Source: Anaerosporomusa subterranea
Lineage (GTDB): Bacteria; Bacillota; Negativicutes; Sporomusales; Acetonemataceae
Direction of reading: 5' to 3'
DNA length: 64,000 bases
NCBI RefSeq assembly: GCF_001611555.1
Contig: NZ_LSGP01000006.1
Span: 62,001 to 126,000 of the forward strand
Made by a program: the position numbers and the translations under genes. Positions 51,107-58,692 of the stretch are shown in pieces. The notes under the pieces are model-generated. The model did no database searches. It was not told the origin of the DNA and saw nothing but the letters and a program-made list of their open reading frames with translations. Numbering within the stretch: position 1 is the first letter of the stretch; every line of letters starts with the position of its first letter.

Positions 51107-52177
51107 TTGACTAGCAAGATTCGCCAACTGTTTCAGGAGGAATTGGAACAATTGGCGCAGATCAAAAGCATATGCAATGACCAACAGTATAAGAATAACG
51201 AACTGCTTGATCACTACACCAGTATGGCAAATATCTTCGAAAGAAATCTCCAATCGATGATGAAGATGACGAAAATCAGCGATTCGCAGCAGTTGTACTT
51301 GCAGGAGATACAGCATGAATTGGAGCGGGAAATTGAAGAACGAATTAAGGCGGAAGAGAAAGTAGCCGACTCCTACAAACGGCACCGGCGAAATCAGTTT
51401 TTGCTTGATTTGGCAGAAGGAAACCGCAGCTTTGATGAAACGGCATCGAACACGGCGCGGCAACTTAAGCTATATCTACCAACAATGTTTCATGTCTTTT
51501 ATTTACAGTTAACTAGTTGGCAAGGGATTCCCTTCAGTCGGTCAGCCGTGGATGCAGCCGAAGTACAGGCAGCTATCGATACACTGGTGGACAAGCTCAA
51601 TGGCTGTCAGAGACTTGTTGCCTGGGAATGGGGCGACGGTATCGGCCTCCTGCATCCTGCTTTGCCGAACGAGACAAAAGAGCAGCAAATTAACACGGGG
51701 CTGGGATTAAAGCAACAATTAGCCCGTAGTTTTTCTCATATTGAATTTGCAGTAGGCGTTGCCGGCAAGCAGGGAAAGATGGACAGCTTCGCTCATCATT
51801 GCTATCAGGCGCGAGCGGCCGCGGCTCTTGGCTGTCGGCTTTGGCCGGGACGGGCTGTGTATCATTTTCATGACGGCCAGGCATATCAGCTGCTTTATCC
51901 GCTGGCTGACGGGCAGGATGCTGAAGAATTCATCGAAAGAATGGTAGGAAATTTACTTGATTATGACCGGAACAATAACACTGACTTAATGATAACCCTA
52001 AAGAGAATTCTCCAGTCTTCCAATTTGAAAGTAGTTGCCGAAGAGATGTTTCTCCATCACAAAACGATTGTATCCCGGAAGCAACGCATAGAAAGTATTT
52101 TGGGCACATCGCTCGAACCGTTTGATGTCCGATTCAATATAGCTATTGCCTTACATTTGCTGGAGTTCCGCTGTTAA
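51107..52177 (+). CDS. PucR/CdaR-type transcriptional regulator
   Basis: 356 aa. TTG at 51107 chosen over GTG 51098 because AGAGGTGG is correctly spaced from the TTG. Residues about 1-100 are a long coiled coil (ELEREIEERIKAEEKVADSYKR). The middle (about 110-290) resembles the CdaR/GGDEF-like domain that precedes the HTH in this family (FAVGVAGKQGKMDSFAHHCYQARAAA). The C-terminal HTH_30 is clear: LKRILQSSNLKVVAEEMFLHHKTIVSRKQRIESILG. Such proteins are usually metabolite-responsive activators. Its placement inside a Sia module suggests regulation by SiaC or V4R contact, as an inference. Confidence 0.8.
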   Translation: MTSKIRQLFQEELEQLAQIKSICNDQQYKNNELLDHYTSMANIFERNLQSMMKMTKISDSQQLYLQEIQHELEREIEERIKAEEKVADSYKRHRRNQFLLDLAEGNRSFDETASNTARQLKLYLPTMFHVFYLQLTSWQGIPFSRSAVDAAEVQAAIDTLVDKLNGCQRLVAWEWGDGIGLLHPALPNETKEQQINTGLGLKQQLARSFSHIEFAVGVAGKQGKMDSFAHHCYQARAAAALGCRLWPGRAVYHFHDGQAYQLLYPLADGQDAEEFIERMVGNLLDYDRNNNTDLMITLKRILQSSNLKVVAEEMFLHHKTIVSRKQRIESILGTSLEPFDVRFNIAIALHLLEFRC

Positions 52178-52312
52178 TAGCAGCAGATAATTGATAATTA
52201 TCCGTTTGAGATAATAATAATAGAAAACTCAAGAATAGTACGTTTGTCGGAAAACCTCCTTCCCGAACTCCTCAGAAATGCTCAAGCGCTATCGCCTATA
52301 TAGAGGCCCATT

Positions 52313-52343
52313 ATCCTCCGATGATATTTCGGAGGATTTTTTC
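52313..52343 (+). terminator. Terminator of the V4R-Sia-PucR operon
   Basis: atcctccga (52313-52321) and tcggaggat (52329-52337) followed by TTTTTT. It lies 136 nt past the PucR stop. The rest of 52178-52485 shows no other feature. Confidence 0.75.
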
Positions 52344-52485
52344 TATCTTCGCAAGCAATAGGAATTGAATACTGTATTTGTTATAGTAATATCAAGGACT
52401 GCTATCTGGATTACGCAGTTCACATTTTATCCACTTGCAGTAAATGCGATGATTACAGGCATGATGAGAAAGCCGGGGTGAGACG

Positions 52486-53382
52486 GTGTTTGACTTCCCT
52501 ATAACGGATAAAATAGATGACCTCTTCAATATCGTGCCTATACCAATGCTGTTAGTGACCAAAGACGAACTGCAAGTGGTGCGCTTAAACCAAGCCGCCG
52601 CTAAATTTTTGGATATTACGGACGGAGCAGATCCGATAAAGCTGCTAACTGACATCTTTGACACTGAGCATGAAGAGTATATTGCCTGGGTGCATTGTCT
52701 ACAGGGAAATGACATCCCTGAGACGGAATTATCGATGCAACGGCGAGAGCAGCAGCTGACTGTCATTGTCTATGCTGCACAGATAGATTTTGCCGGAACG
52801 CCGCATCTGCTGCTCAGTTTAATAGATAGTACTGAGAAATACAGCCGGATCAAACTGTTGGAACAGCTTGCCGCCAGGGATGATATGACCGGATTATTAA
52901 ATCGCCGTGCATTCCGGGAAAGCTTGGAATCAACATTGCTAAAATCGAAGGAAGAAGAAAGCGAGTTTCTTCTAGCCTTTATGGACTTGGACGATTTGAA
53001 AAAGGTCAACGATACCTATGGCCACCGGGAAGGAGATTGGTATATCAAGACGTTCACATCTCTTCTCCGCAAGGCGTTGCGTAAAACCGACATTGCCGGC
53101 AGGGTCGGCGGCGATGAATTTGCCGTAATCTTCACCCAATGCTCGCGACATTATGCCGAACAGACGATTTGGCGCCTTCAGCAGCAAGTGGAAACCATTG
53201 CCTCATCGTTAGATAAACCTTTCATCATGGGCGTGAGTATCGGCTTGATCGCGATAGAGAGCTGGATGGAAACTGATGCTGACAGCTTATTGAGCATAGC
53301 GGATGATGCCATGTATAAGCAGAAATCTCGCCACTGTCGACAAAAAGTACGCAGCATTGACAAAATCAGGTGGGGTCGGTAG
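52486..53382 (+). CDS. PAS-GGDEF diguanylate cyclase
   Basis: 298 aa, GTG start after GGGGTGAG. A PAS domain (about 10-125) precedes a linker helix and a GGDEF domain (about 130-290). The active site VGGDEFAVIF is intact, with ARDDMTGLLNRRAF at the domain start and FMDLDDLKKVNDTYGH supplying metal and GTP contacts. RKTD lies nine residues before the GGDEF, the position of an RxxD inhibitory site, so product feedback is likely. Soluble. It occupies the SiaD position relative to siaABC but in its own transcript after a terminator, and it lies directly upstream of a c-di-GMP riboswitch. Confidence 0.92.
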   Translation: MFDFPITDKIDDLFNIVPIPMLLVTKDELQVVRLNQAAAKFLDITDGADPIKLLTDIFDTEHEEYIAWVHCLQGNDIPETELSMQRREQQLTVIVYAAQIDFAGTPHLLLSLIDSTEKYSRIKLLEQLAARDDMTGLLNRRAFRESLESTLLKSKEEESEFLLAFMDLDDLKKVNDTYGHREGDWYIKTFTSLLRKALRKTDIAGRVGGDEFAVIFTQCSRHYAEQTIWRLQQQVETIASSLDKPFIMGVSIGLIAIESWMETDADSLLSIADDAMYKQKSRHCRQKVRSIDKIRWGR

Positions 53383-53599
53383 CGAAGCCAAAATCGGCCT
53401 GCTCAACAAAATCCCGTGGAGGCAAACAAATAAATCAGCGAACGACTTTTAATATTGGGCAGTGGGGAAAAATCCGGATTGTATTATATTATCAAATTAG
53501 AGGGATTCTCTTTTACTATGAAGAATCTTATCGCAAAAGTTTATCTTATTCATCCTAAAATTTCAAAATAATTGTATAATATACATGCTAAAAAGTATA

Positions 53600-53720
53600 A
53601 CAAGATATACATTGGCAAACCTTTTGAAAAGAAGGGACGCAAAGCCGTGGGTCTAAGGACGATTTAAGTCTATGATTGCCTGGTTGCATTTAAAGTGTAT
53701 TATAAATGCAACCAGGCAAT
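53600..53720 (+). promoter_or_regulatory. c-di-GMP-I (GEMM-I) riboswitch and terminator
   Basis: The core TTGGCAAACC (53612-53621), GAAA tetraloop arm (cttttgaaaagaag) and GGGACGCAAAGCC (53634-53646) are diagnostic of GEMM-I aptamers; a second arm follows to about 53674. A perfect 18-bp terminator (53675-53692 with 53703-53720) and a T run form the expression platform. It lies between the diguanylate cyclase gene and the exopolysaccharide operon and reads into the latter. ON or OFF logic cannot be decided by eye. Confidence 0.9.
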
Positions 53721-53812
53721 TTTTTATGGAAAAGATACTATTTATGGCGATAAAACTGTTAAAACGAATAGTAGAATTAAATCTGCAGAAATAGCAAAAG
53801 GGAGGGAATCTT

Positions 53813-54916
53813 ACGCAAAAGAAGACATTATTCTTCCTTACTCTGGTAGTTATGATTAGTATACACTTTATATTTTCCCCCAAAGCGACGAATACAGAAC
53901 TAACCGCTGTCAAAACAGTAACTCCGGCAGAAAGCCAGGGACTCCACTTTCTTCAGACAAAAATGCAAACCTCCCAGGGATTAATCTATTATTCGGTCGA
54001 AGATAAATCGCCTGCGTCTTATAGTGTGTTGGAATCCACGGGCCAGGCAATGGAGTATGCTGCTTTAATTGGCAATAAAAAGCTATTTGATGATTATGCC
54101 GGGCTTGCAGACAAGTATTTTAAAGACCCGTCAGGTTATTATTATTGGAAAATCGATGTTACTACAAAAAAAGGCGACGCTTCGTCTGCCTTTGTCGATG
54201 ATTTACGATTGGTTAAAGCCTATTTTATTGCCAACGAAAAAAAACTTGGCAACTATAATAAACAACTCGAAAAAGTCTCTGAAACAATTTTTCAATTTGA
54301 CATTGATACAGATGGCTTTCCTTGTGAGTATTATGATGGTAATGCAAAGCAAAAAGCGACTGTAGTTCCGCTATTTTACTTAGATGTCGATACCTTGCGA
54401 AAGTTAAGTCAGTTTAACGGCAAGTGGTTAGTCCCTTATCAACATGCCAAAGATATCCTGCTCAGTATGCCGGAGAATAAGCATGGCTTTTATCCGATCA
54501 AATTCAAAATACATACTAAGCAGTACGTTTGGGGTTCTTCCATCAACATGGTCGAGAATTTATACACTGCAATTGATGCTTATAACGCAGGCCGAGATAC
54601 CCGTGCTTTGGTGACCTTTCTGAAGAATCAGGTAACGCAGGGAAAGGTTTTTAATCATTATTATTTAAACGGAACACCGGTTGATCAAAACGAATCCACA
54701 GCAGTCTATGCGCTGGCGGCACGATTCCTGGCGCTTAACAACGAAAATGAGGCCGCTAAAGCATGTTATCGCCGCACCTTAGAATTTCAAATTAGTGACA
54801 AAGAGTTTTTTCAGGGCGGGTTTGGTGAAAGCACGACCGGATTAGTCTATGCTTTTGATCAACTAGAGGCGCTACTAATGTTGAGGATGGTGGAAGCAGC
54901 AGATGTTAGCCAGTGA
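53813..54916 (+). CDS. ydaJ: YdaJ-like secreted glycoside-hydrolase-fold protein
   Basis: About 367 aa if read from 53813. The first standard start codon is an ATG at 53852, but it has no ribosome site and would cut a membrane/signal segment. In frame, GGGAGGG is followed after 7 nt by ACG (53813) and the sequence QKKTLFFLTLVVMISIHFIF, a convincing signal anchor, so ACG, a non-canonical start, is the probable initiation point. The body has repeated alpha-hairpins (TGQAMEYAALIGNKKLFDDYA, LRLVKAYFIA, NLYTAIDAY, STAVYALAARFLAL, TTGLVYAFDQLEALL) as in (alpha/alpha)6-barrel glycosidases of GH8 type. This matches the first gene of the B. subtilis ydaJKLMN operon. Possible role: trimming the polymer during export. 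Confidence 0.7.
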   Translation, partial: TQKKTLFFLTLVVMISIHFIFSPKATNTELTAVKTVTPAESQGLHFLQTKMQTSQGLIYYSVEDKSPASYSVLESTGQAMEYAALIGNKKLFDDYAGLADKYFKDPSGYYYWKIDVTTKKGDASSAFVDDLRLVKAYFIANEKKLGNYNKQLEKVSETIFQFDIDTDGFPCEYYDGNAKQKATVVPLFYLDVDTLRKLSQFNGKWLVPYQHAKDILLSMPENKHGFYPIKFKIHTKQYVWGSSINMVENLYTAIDAYNAGRDTRALVTFLKNQVTQGKVFNHYYLNGTPVDQNESTAVYALAARFLALNNENEAAKACYRRTLEFQISDKEFFQGGFGESTTGLVYAFDQLEALLMLRMVEAADVSQ

Positions 54917-55763
54917 TACGTATTTACGCCAAGATAGAATCTACTTTAATTTAATTATGGTCTTTGTGTTGGCAGTCGCAGCCGTTGCCTTACTTTATGC
55001 ACCAAGTATTGGCTCTTTAACTCTGTTTGTTTTGGTCGCCGCCATGATCTTCAATATGATTTTAACGTATAATCTCGGTTTGCAGCGAGGCCTGATAGCA
55101 GCAATTGTATTAACGTTTATCTATGGCAGCTATATTATTTATGAAATAATGATTCATAGAATTGCTGAAGTTAACTTTGCCTATATTGTCTGGTTATTTA
55201 TTTACCCGCTAAGCAGCTTATTATCAGGTCAATTAACGTTGACCGTATCAACTTACAAACGCGAACTAGAAAATAAAAGAAGCCTGGAAAAGCTGGTGAC
55301 TCTTGATGCTGCCACAGGCTTTTACAACAATCAGGGATTTTTCAGGAAATTAGACGAAGAATTTTTGCGGGCTAAACGATACAAAACATATTTCTCGATT
55401 TTACTGATAAAAATATCCAATTTTGACGAATTGCAAATTATTTATGGAGAAATTGATTCCGTAAAGATTCTACAAGCAGTAGCAACGAAAATAACTGCTC
55501 AGACCCGTATTTCAGATATCAAATCCTTAATCGAAGAAAATATGCTTAGTATTGTGCTAACCGAAACGAATGAAGAGGGAGCTAAAGTTGTCATTGAGAA
55601 ACTACACCAGGCGTTAGATACCATTGCAACCGAGATCAAAGGCGTCAAAAAAGTAATCAGAATTAAACCGAGCATCGGAATTGCCAGTATTAGAGAAAGT
55701 GACACAGATGTTTTGGAGATATACGACAGAGCCAAAGGAGAACTTAAGTATGACAGAGGTTAG
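54903..55763 (+). CDS. ydaK: YdaK-like membrane c-di-GMP receptor with degenerate GGDEF
   Basis: 286 aa. Four or more membrane segments in residues about 18-115, then a GGDEF-fold domain (about 130-286; starts LVTLDAATGFYNNQGFFRKL). The active-site motif is replaced by EENML, so it cannot make c-di-GMP, but RISD is kept exactly at the inhibitory-site position nine residues earlier, allowing c-di-GMP binding. This is the pattern of B. subtilis YdaK, a c-di-GMP receptor for exopolysaccharide synthesis. The start overlaps the ydaJ end by 14 nt. Since the glycosyltransferase lacks PilZ, this is the likely c-di-GMP input to the synthase. Confidence 0.85.
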   Translation: MLASDTYLRQDRIYFNLIMVFVLAVAAVALLYAPSIGSLTLFVLVAAMIFNMILTYNLGLQRGLIAAIVLTFIYGSYIIYEIMIHRIAEVNFAYIVWLFIYPLSSLLSGQLTLTVSTYKRELENKRSLEKLVTLDAATGFYNNQGFFRKLDEEFLRAKRYKTYFSILLIKISNFDELQIIYGEIDSVKILQAVATKITAQTRISDIKSLIEENMLSIVLTETNEEGAKVVIEKLHQALDTIATEIKGVKKVIRIKPSIGIASIRESDTDVLEIYDRAKGELKYDRG

Positions 55764-57396
55764 TAAGAAAGCAATTGTGCTTTTCTTACTTGTCGCACTT
55801 ACCACAGCTTGCTTCCTGCCAATGTCCGTCCACGCCAATGAAAAAGTAAAGACCTATATTATTTATGACAGTCCGACGAGATATGGCGATGATTTTCCAC
55901 TTGTTACCTCATTGATAGAATATCTGGGACATTTCGACTTAACCTGTCAGGCGATAACGCTTGACGCATGGCGTCCGGGTGTGTTACATAATGCTGACTT
56001 GGTTATTTTTGTTGGTCTAAACGAGGCCACTCTCCCGCAGCAATTACTGCAAGAAATGGCGCAAGCCAAGCGAGTGATTTGGTTTGAAAAAAATATCGAA
56101 CAAATGGCAGCATACTTAAAATGGCAAGACTTCAAACTCGAAGGAACTGTTAATGGCTGGTCAACGATTCATTATCAAAAAGATCTGCTCATCAAAGACT
56201 GGATGAATATTGTAATCGCTCACCCTGGAAAAAATGCCCGGGTTTTTGCCACAGTGCAAAATATAAATGATAGTAAACCACTGGCGTGGCAGCGTGATAA
56301 CATTTATTTTTGCGGCTATTTAGAGGTTAATGGGCAAAGTTTTATGGTTGCGTTAGGTAATTTGCTTCACCAGTTCATACCGGACAACAATCACTCATCG
56401 GTTCACCATGCTTTGCTGCGCATAGAAGATGTGAGCCCTTTAGTTGATCCGAAAGCAGTCCGTGCAGTTATTGCTGTTATTAATCAATACCGCATCCCCT
56501 TTACGATTGGCGTAATTCCAGTGGGAGTTGCCCAAAACGGTAAGCATATCCCCCTGCACGAAGCGCCAGAATTAGTTACAGTGCTCAAAGAAGCCCAAGC
56601 TAATGGAGCAAGTATCATCATGCACGGTTATACTCACCAAAATGAGTATTCACCAAAAACAGGCGAAGGCTATGAATTTTGGAATGCACGTGATGATAAA
56701 CCGATGGAAAATGATGAAATTTTTACCAGTGAACGGCTCGAAGCCGGTATTGCTGAGCTTGTTCGCTGCGGTTTAATTCCTGTTGCTTTTGAGCCGCCGC
56801 ATTATTCGATGAGTAAAACCGGCTATCAGGTTTTATCCCGTTATTTTAACGTATTTTCCGGCCTGGTACAAATATCTGATAAAAGCACACATTTATCCTT
56901 GGCGCTGCCTTATATAGTTAAGTCTCAATACCTGAACGGGATGCAGGTTATCCCTGAAAATATGGGTTACTACGACGGTAAAGCTTTTCTGGTTGAATCG
57001 ATGCTGCAAAGTTCAGAACAATTATTGACTGTGCGCGACGGATTTGCCTGTTTCTTTTATCACGGTTATCTGCCACCAACTAAACTGCCCGCAATCATCG
57101 AGGGCGTACAGAAGCAAGGCTATACGTTCTTTGATTTGCGCCAGCTTCCCATCCGGGTTCAATCTTCACAAATTAAAATTATTGGGCAAAATGGACAATT
57201 TCATGTAAATATCGATGAAAGATTACAAGCTGCCTGGGACAAAACTCCGGCAACAAATAATCTTTTGGAAAAGATCGGTACCGTCCATATAGTTGTTCTG
57301 TTATTAATTATAGTTATGTTAATGCTTATTATTATTCGCCTGAGAGCGAATAGCAATAAGCACTATGAACTGAATTATGAGCAGTTGCAAAAATGA
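55750..57396 (+). CDS. ydaL: YdaL-like DUF2334 polysaccharide-deacetylase-fold protein
   Basis: 548 aa from an ATG at 55750 with AAAGGAG upstream, overlapping ydaK by 14 nt. A signal peptide (about 8-34, ending MSVHA) precedes a region of unknown fold. DUF2334 follows (about 215-450): LRIEDVSPLVDPKAVRAVI supplies the metal-ligand Asp and IIMHGYTHQNEYS the His pair, as in carbohydrate esterase family 4 folds. A single C-terminal membrane helix (VVLLLIIVMLMLIIIRL) anchors it, with the enzyme domain outside the inner membrane. It probably modifies, perhaps deacetylates, the nascent polymer. Confidence 0.8.
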   Translation: MTEVSKKAIVLFLLVALTTACFLPMSVHANEKVKTYIIYDSPTRYGDDFPLVTSLIEYLGHFDLTCQAITLDAWRPGVLHNADLVIFVGLNEATLPQQLLQEMAQAKRVIWFEKNIEQMAAYLKWQDFKLEGTVNGWSTIHYQKDLLIKDWMNIVIAHPGKNARVFATVQNINDSKPLAWQRDNIYFCGYLEVNGQSFMVALGNLLHQFIPDNNHSSVHHALLRIEDVSPLVDPKAVRAVIAVINQYRIPFTIGVIPVGVAQNGKHIPLHEAPELVTVLKEAQANGASIIMHGYTHQNEYSPKTGEGYEFWNARDDKPMENDEIFTSERLEAGIAELVRCGLIPVAFEPPHYSMSKTGYQVLSRYFNVFSGLVQISDKSTHLSLALPYIVKSQYLNGMQVIPENMGYYDGKAFLVESMLQSSEQLLTVRDGFACFFYHGYLPPTKLPAIIEGVQKQGYTFFDLRQLPIRVQSSQIKIIGQNGQFHVNIDERLQAAWDKTPATNNLLEKIGTVHIVVLLLIIVMLMLIIIRLRANSNKHYELNYEQLQK

Positions 57397-57441
57397 TTAT
57401 TAATGTAAGTATGTTTGTTGTTACAAGGAGTGAAAAACCAT

Positions 57442-58692
57442 TTGCTAATTGACAACTTATTTATTGCCTCCTTAGCAGCTACCTGGCTCATTCTTTTTTA
57501 CCATGTTGTCTTGACAATTGGCGGCTATAGACATTTTGTTAAGACCTTAACCGATAACCCGGACGCTCTCTTAACTGAATATCCAATGATTACTGTGCTG
57601 ATACCGGCGCATAACGAGGAAATGGTTATTGGCAGAACGATCGACGCCATGGTGCGGTTAGCTTATCCCAAAGATCGCTTAGAAATCATTGTTGTTAACG
57701 ATTGTTCCACAGACCGAACAGGAGCAATATTAGCAAAAAAGTGTGAAAAACATCCGCAATTAAAGGTCGTAACCCTTACCCCGCCTCATGGCGCTAAAGG
57801 TAAATCCAACGCCCTCAATCATGGGCTCAAGGCCAGCCGAGGAGAATATATCGTAGTTTATGATGCCGATAATACTCCAGAACGCCGGGCTGTACTCTAT
57901 CTTGTCAATGCCATTGTTCCAGATGAAAAGTTAGGCGCAGTTGTCGGCAAATTTCGTACCCGCAATAAAGAGGTTAGTTTATTAACCCGGTTTATTAATG
58001 TTGAAACATTAAGCTTCCAGTGGTTACTTCAAGCCGGTCGCTGTCATCTTTTTGGTATAACGACCATTCCTGGAACAAACTTTATTATCCGTCGTTCATT
58101 GCTTGATAGGATGGGAGGTTGGAATGTAAACGCGCTAACAGAAGATACTGAGCTGACGATCCGGATTTATGACTACGGATATCGTATTTATTGGCTGCCG
58201 CATGCGGTAACTTGGGAACAAGAGCCGGAAACATTAAAAGTCTGGATCAAACAAAGGACCCGCTGGGCGCAGGGCAATATGTGGATTATCAGTCATTACC
58301 TATTTAACTTATTTACACTAAAGGATTTTCGTATTAGCGCTGATATTATCTATTTTACCTTCACCTATTTTGTCTTTTTTGCCGCAATCATTGTGTCTGA
58401 CACGATTTTTATTTTAGGGCTGTTAGGATTTAGTAACCTGACAGTTACCGGACCATTCGGGATCATTTGGCTGCTTGCCTATGTTTTATTTATTGCGGAA
58501 ACCTATATATCTCTGTCCTTGGAAAGAGGAGAAGGCAATTTGAAGAATCTGGCCCTAACTGCCTTAATGTATTTTACCTATAGTCAACTCTGGATAATCC
58601 TGGTTTTTAGAGCCAGCTATATATTGCTTAAACGAATGTTTTCGAAAAATACCAGTCTTCAATGGTATAAAACAGAGAGGAGCGCACGATGA
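57442..58692 (+). CDS. ydaM: YdaM-like processive GT2 glycosyltransferase (polymer synthase)
   Basis: 416 aa. TTG at 57442 is preceded by AAGGAG; a TTG at 57415 is an alternative without a site. One N-terminal membrane segment, a GT2 catalytic domain and three or four C-terminal segments. Synthase motifs are intact: IPAHNEEMVIG, VVNDCSTDRTG, DADNTPE (DxD type), TEDTELTIR (the TED general base) and KQRTRWAQGN (the Q-x-x-R-W equivalent that holds the acceptor). This is the plan of BcsA and hyaluronan synthase, but no PilZ domain follows. It makes the polysaccharide and threads it across the inner membrane. Sugar identity unknown. Confidence 0.88.
   Translation: MLIDNLFIASLAATWLILFYHVVLTIGGYRHFVKTLTDNPDALLTEYPMITVLIPAHNEEMVIGRTIDAMVRLAYPKDRLEIIVVNDCSTDRTGAILAKKCEKHPQLKVVTLTPPHGAKGKSNALNHGLKASRGEYIVVYDADNTPERRAVLYLVNAIVPDEKLGAVVGKFRTRNKEVSLLTRFINVETLSFQWLLQAGRCHLFGITTIPGTNFIIRRSLLDRMGGWNVNALTEDTELTIRIYDYGYRIYWLPHAVTWEQEPETLKVWIKQRTRWAQGNMWIISHYLFNLFTLKDFRISADIIYFTFTYFVFFAAIIVSDTIFILGLLGFSNLTVTGPFGIIWLLAYVLFIAETYISLSLERGEGNLKNLALTALMYFTYSQLWIILVFRASYILLKRMFSKNTSLQWYKTERSAR

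Noticed and set aside
53726-53794. 22-codon peptide (MEKILFMAIKLLKRIV...) just after the c-di-GMP terminator
   Set aside because: No ribosome site, since it starts inside the T run of the terminator; listed only because its stop is in frame with the ydaJ equivalent.
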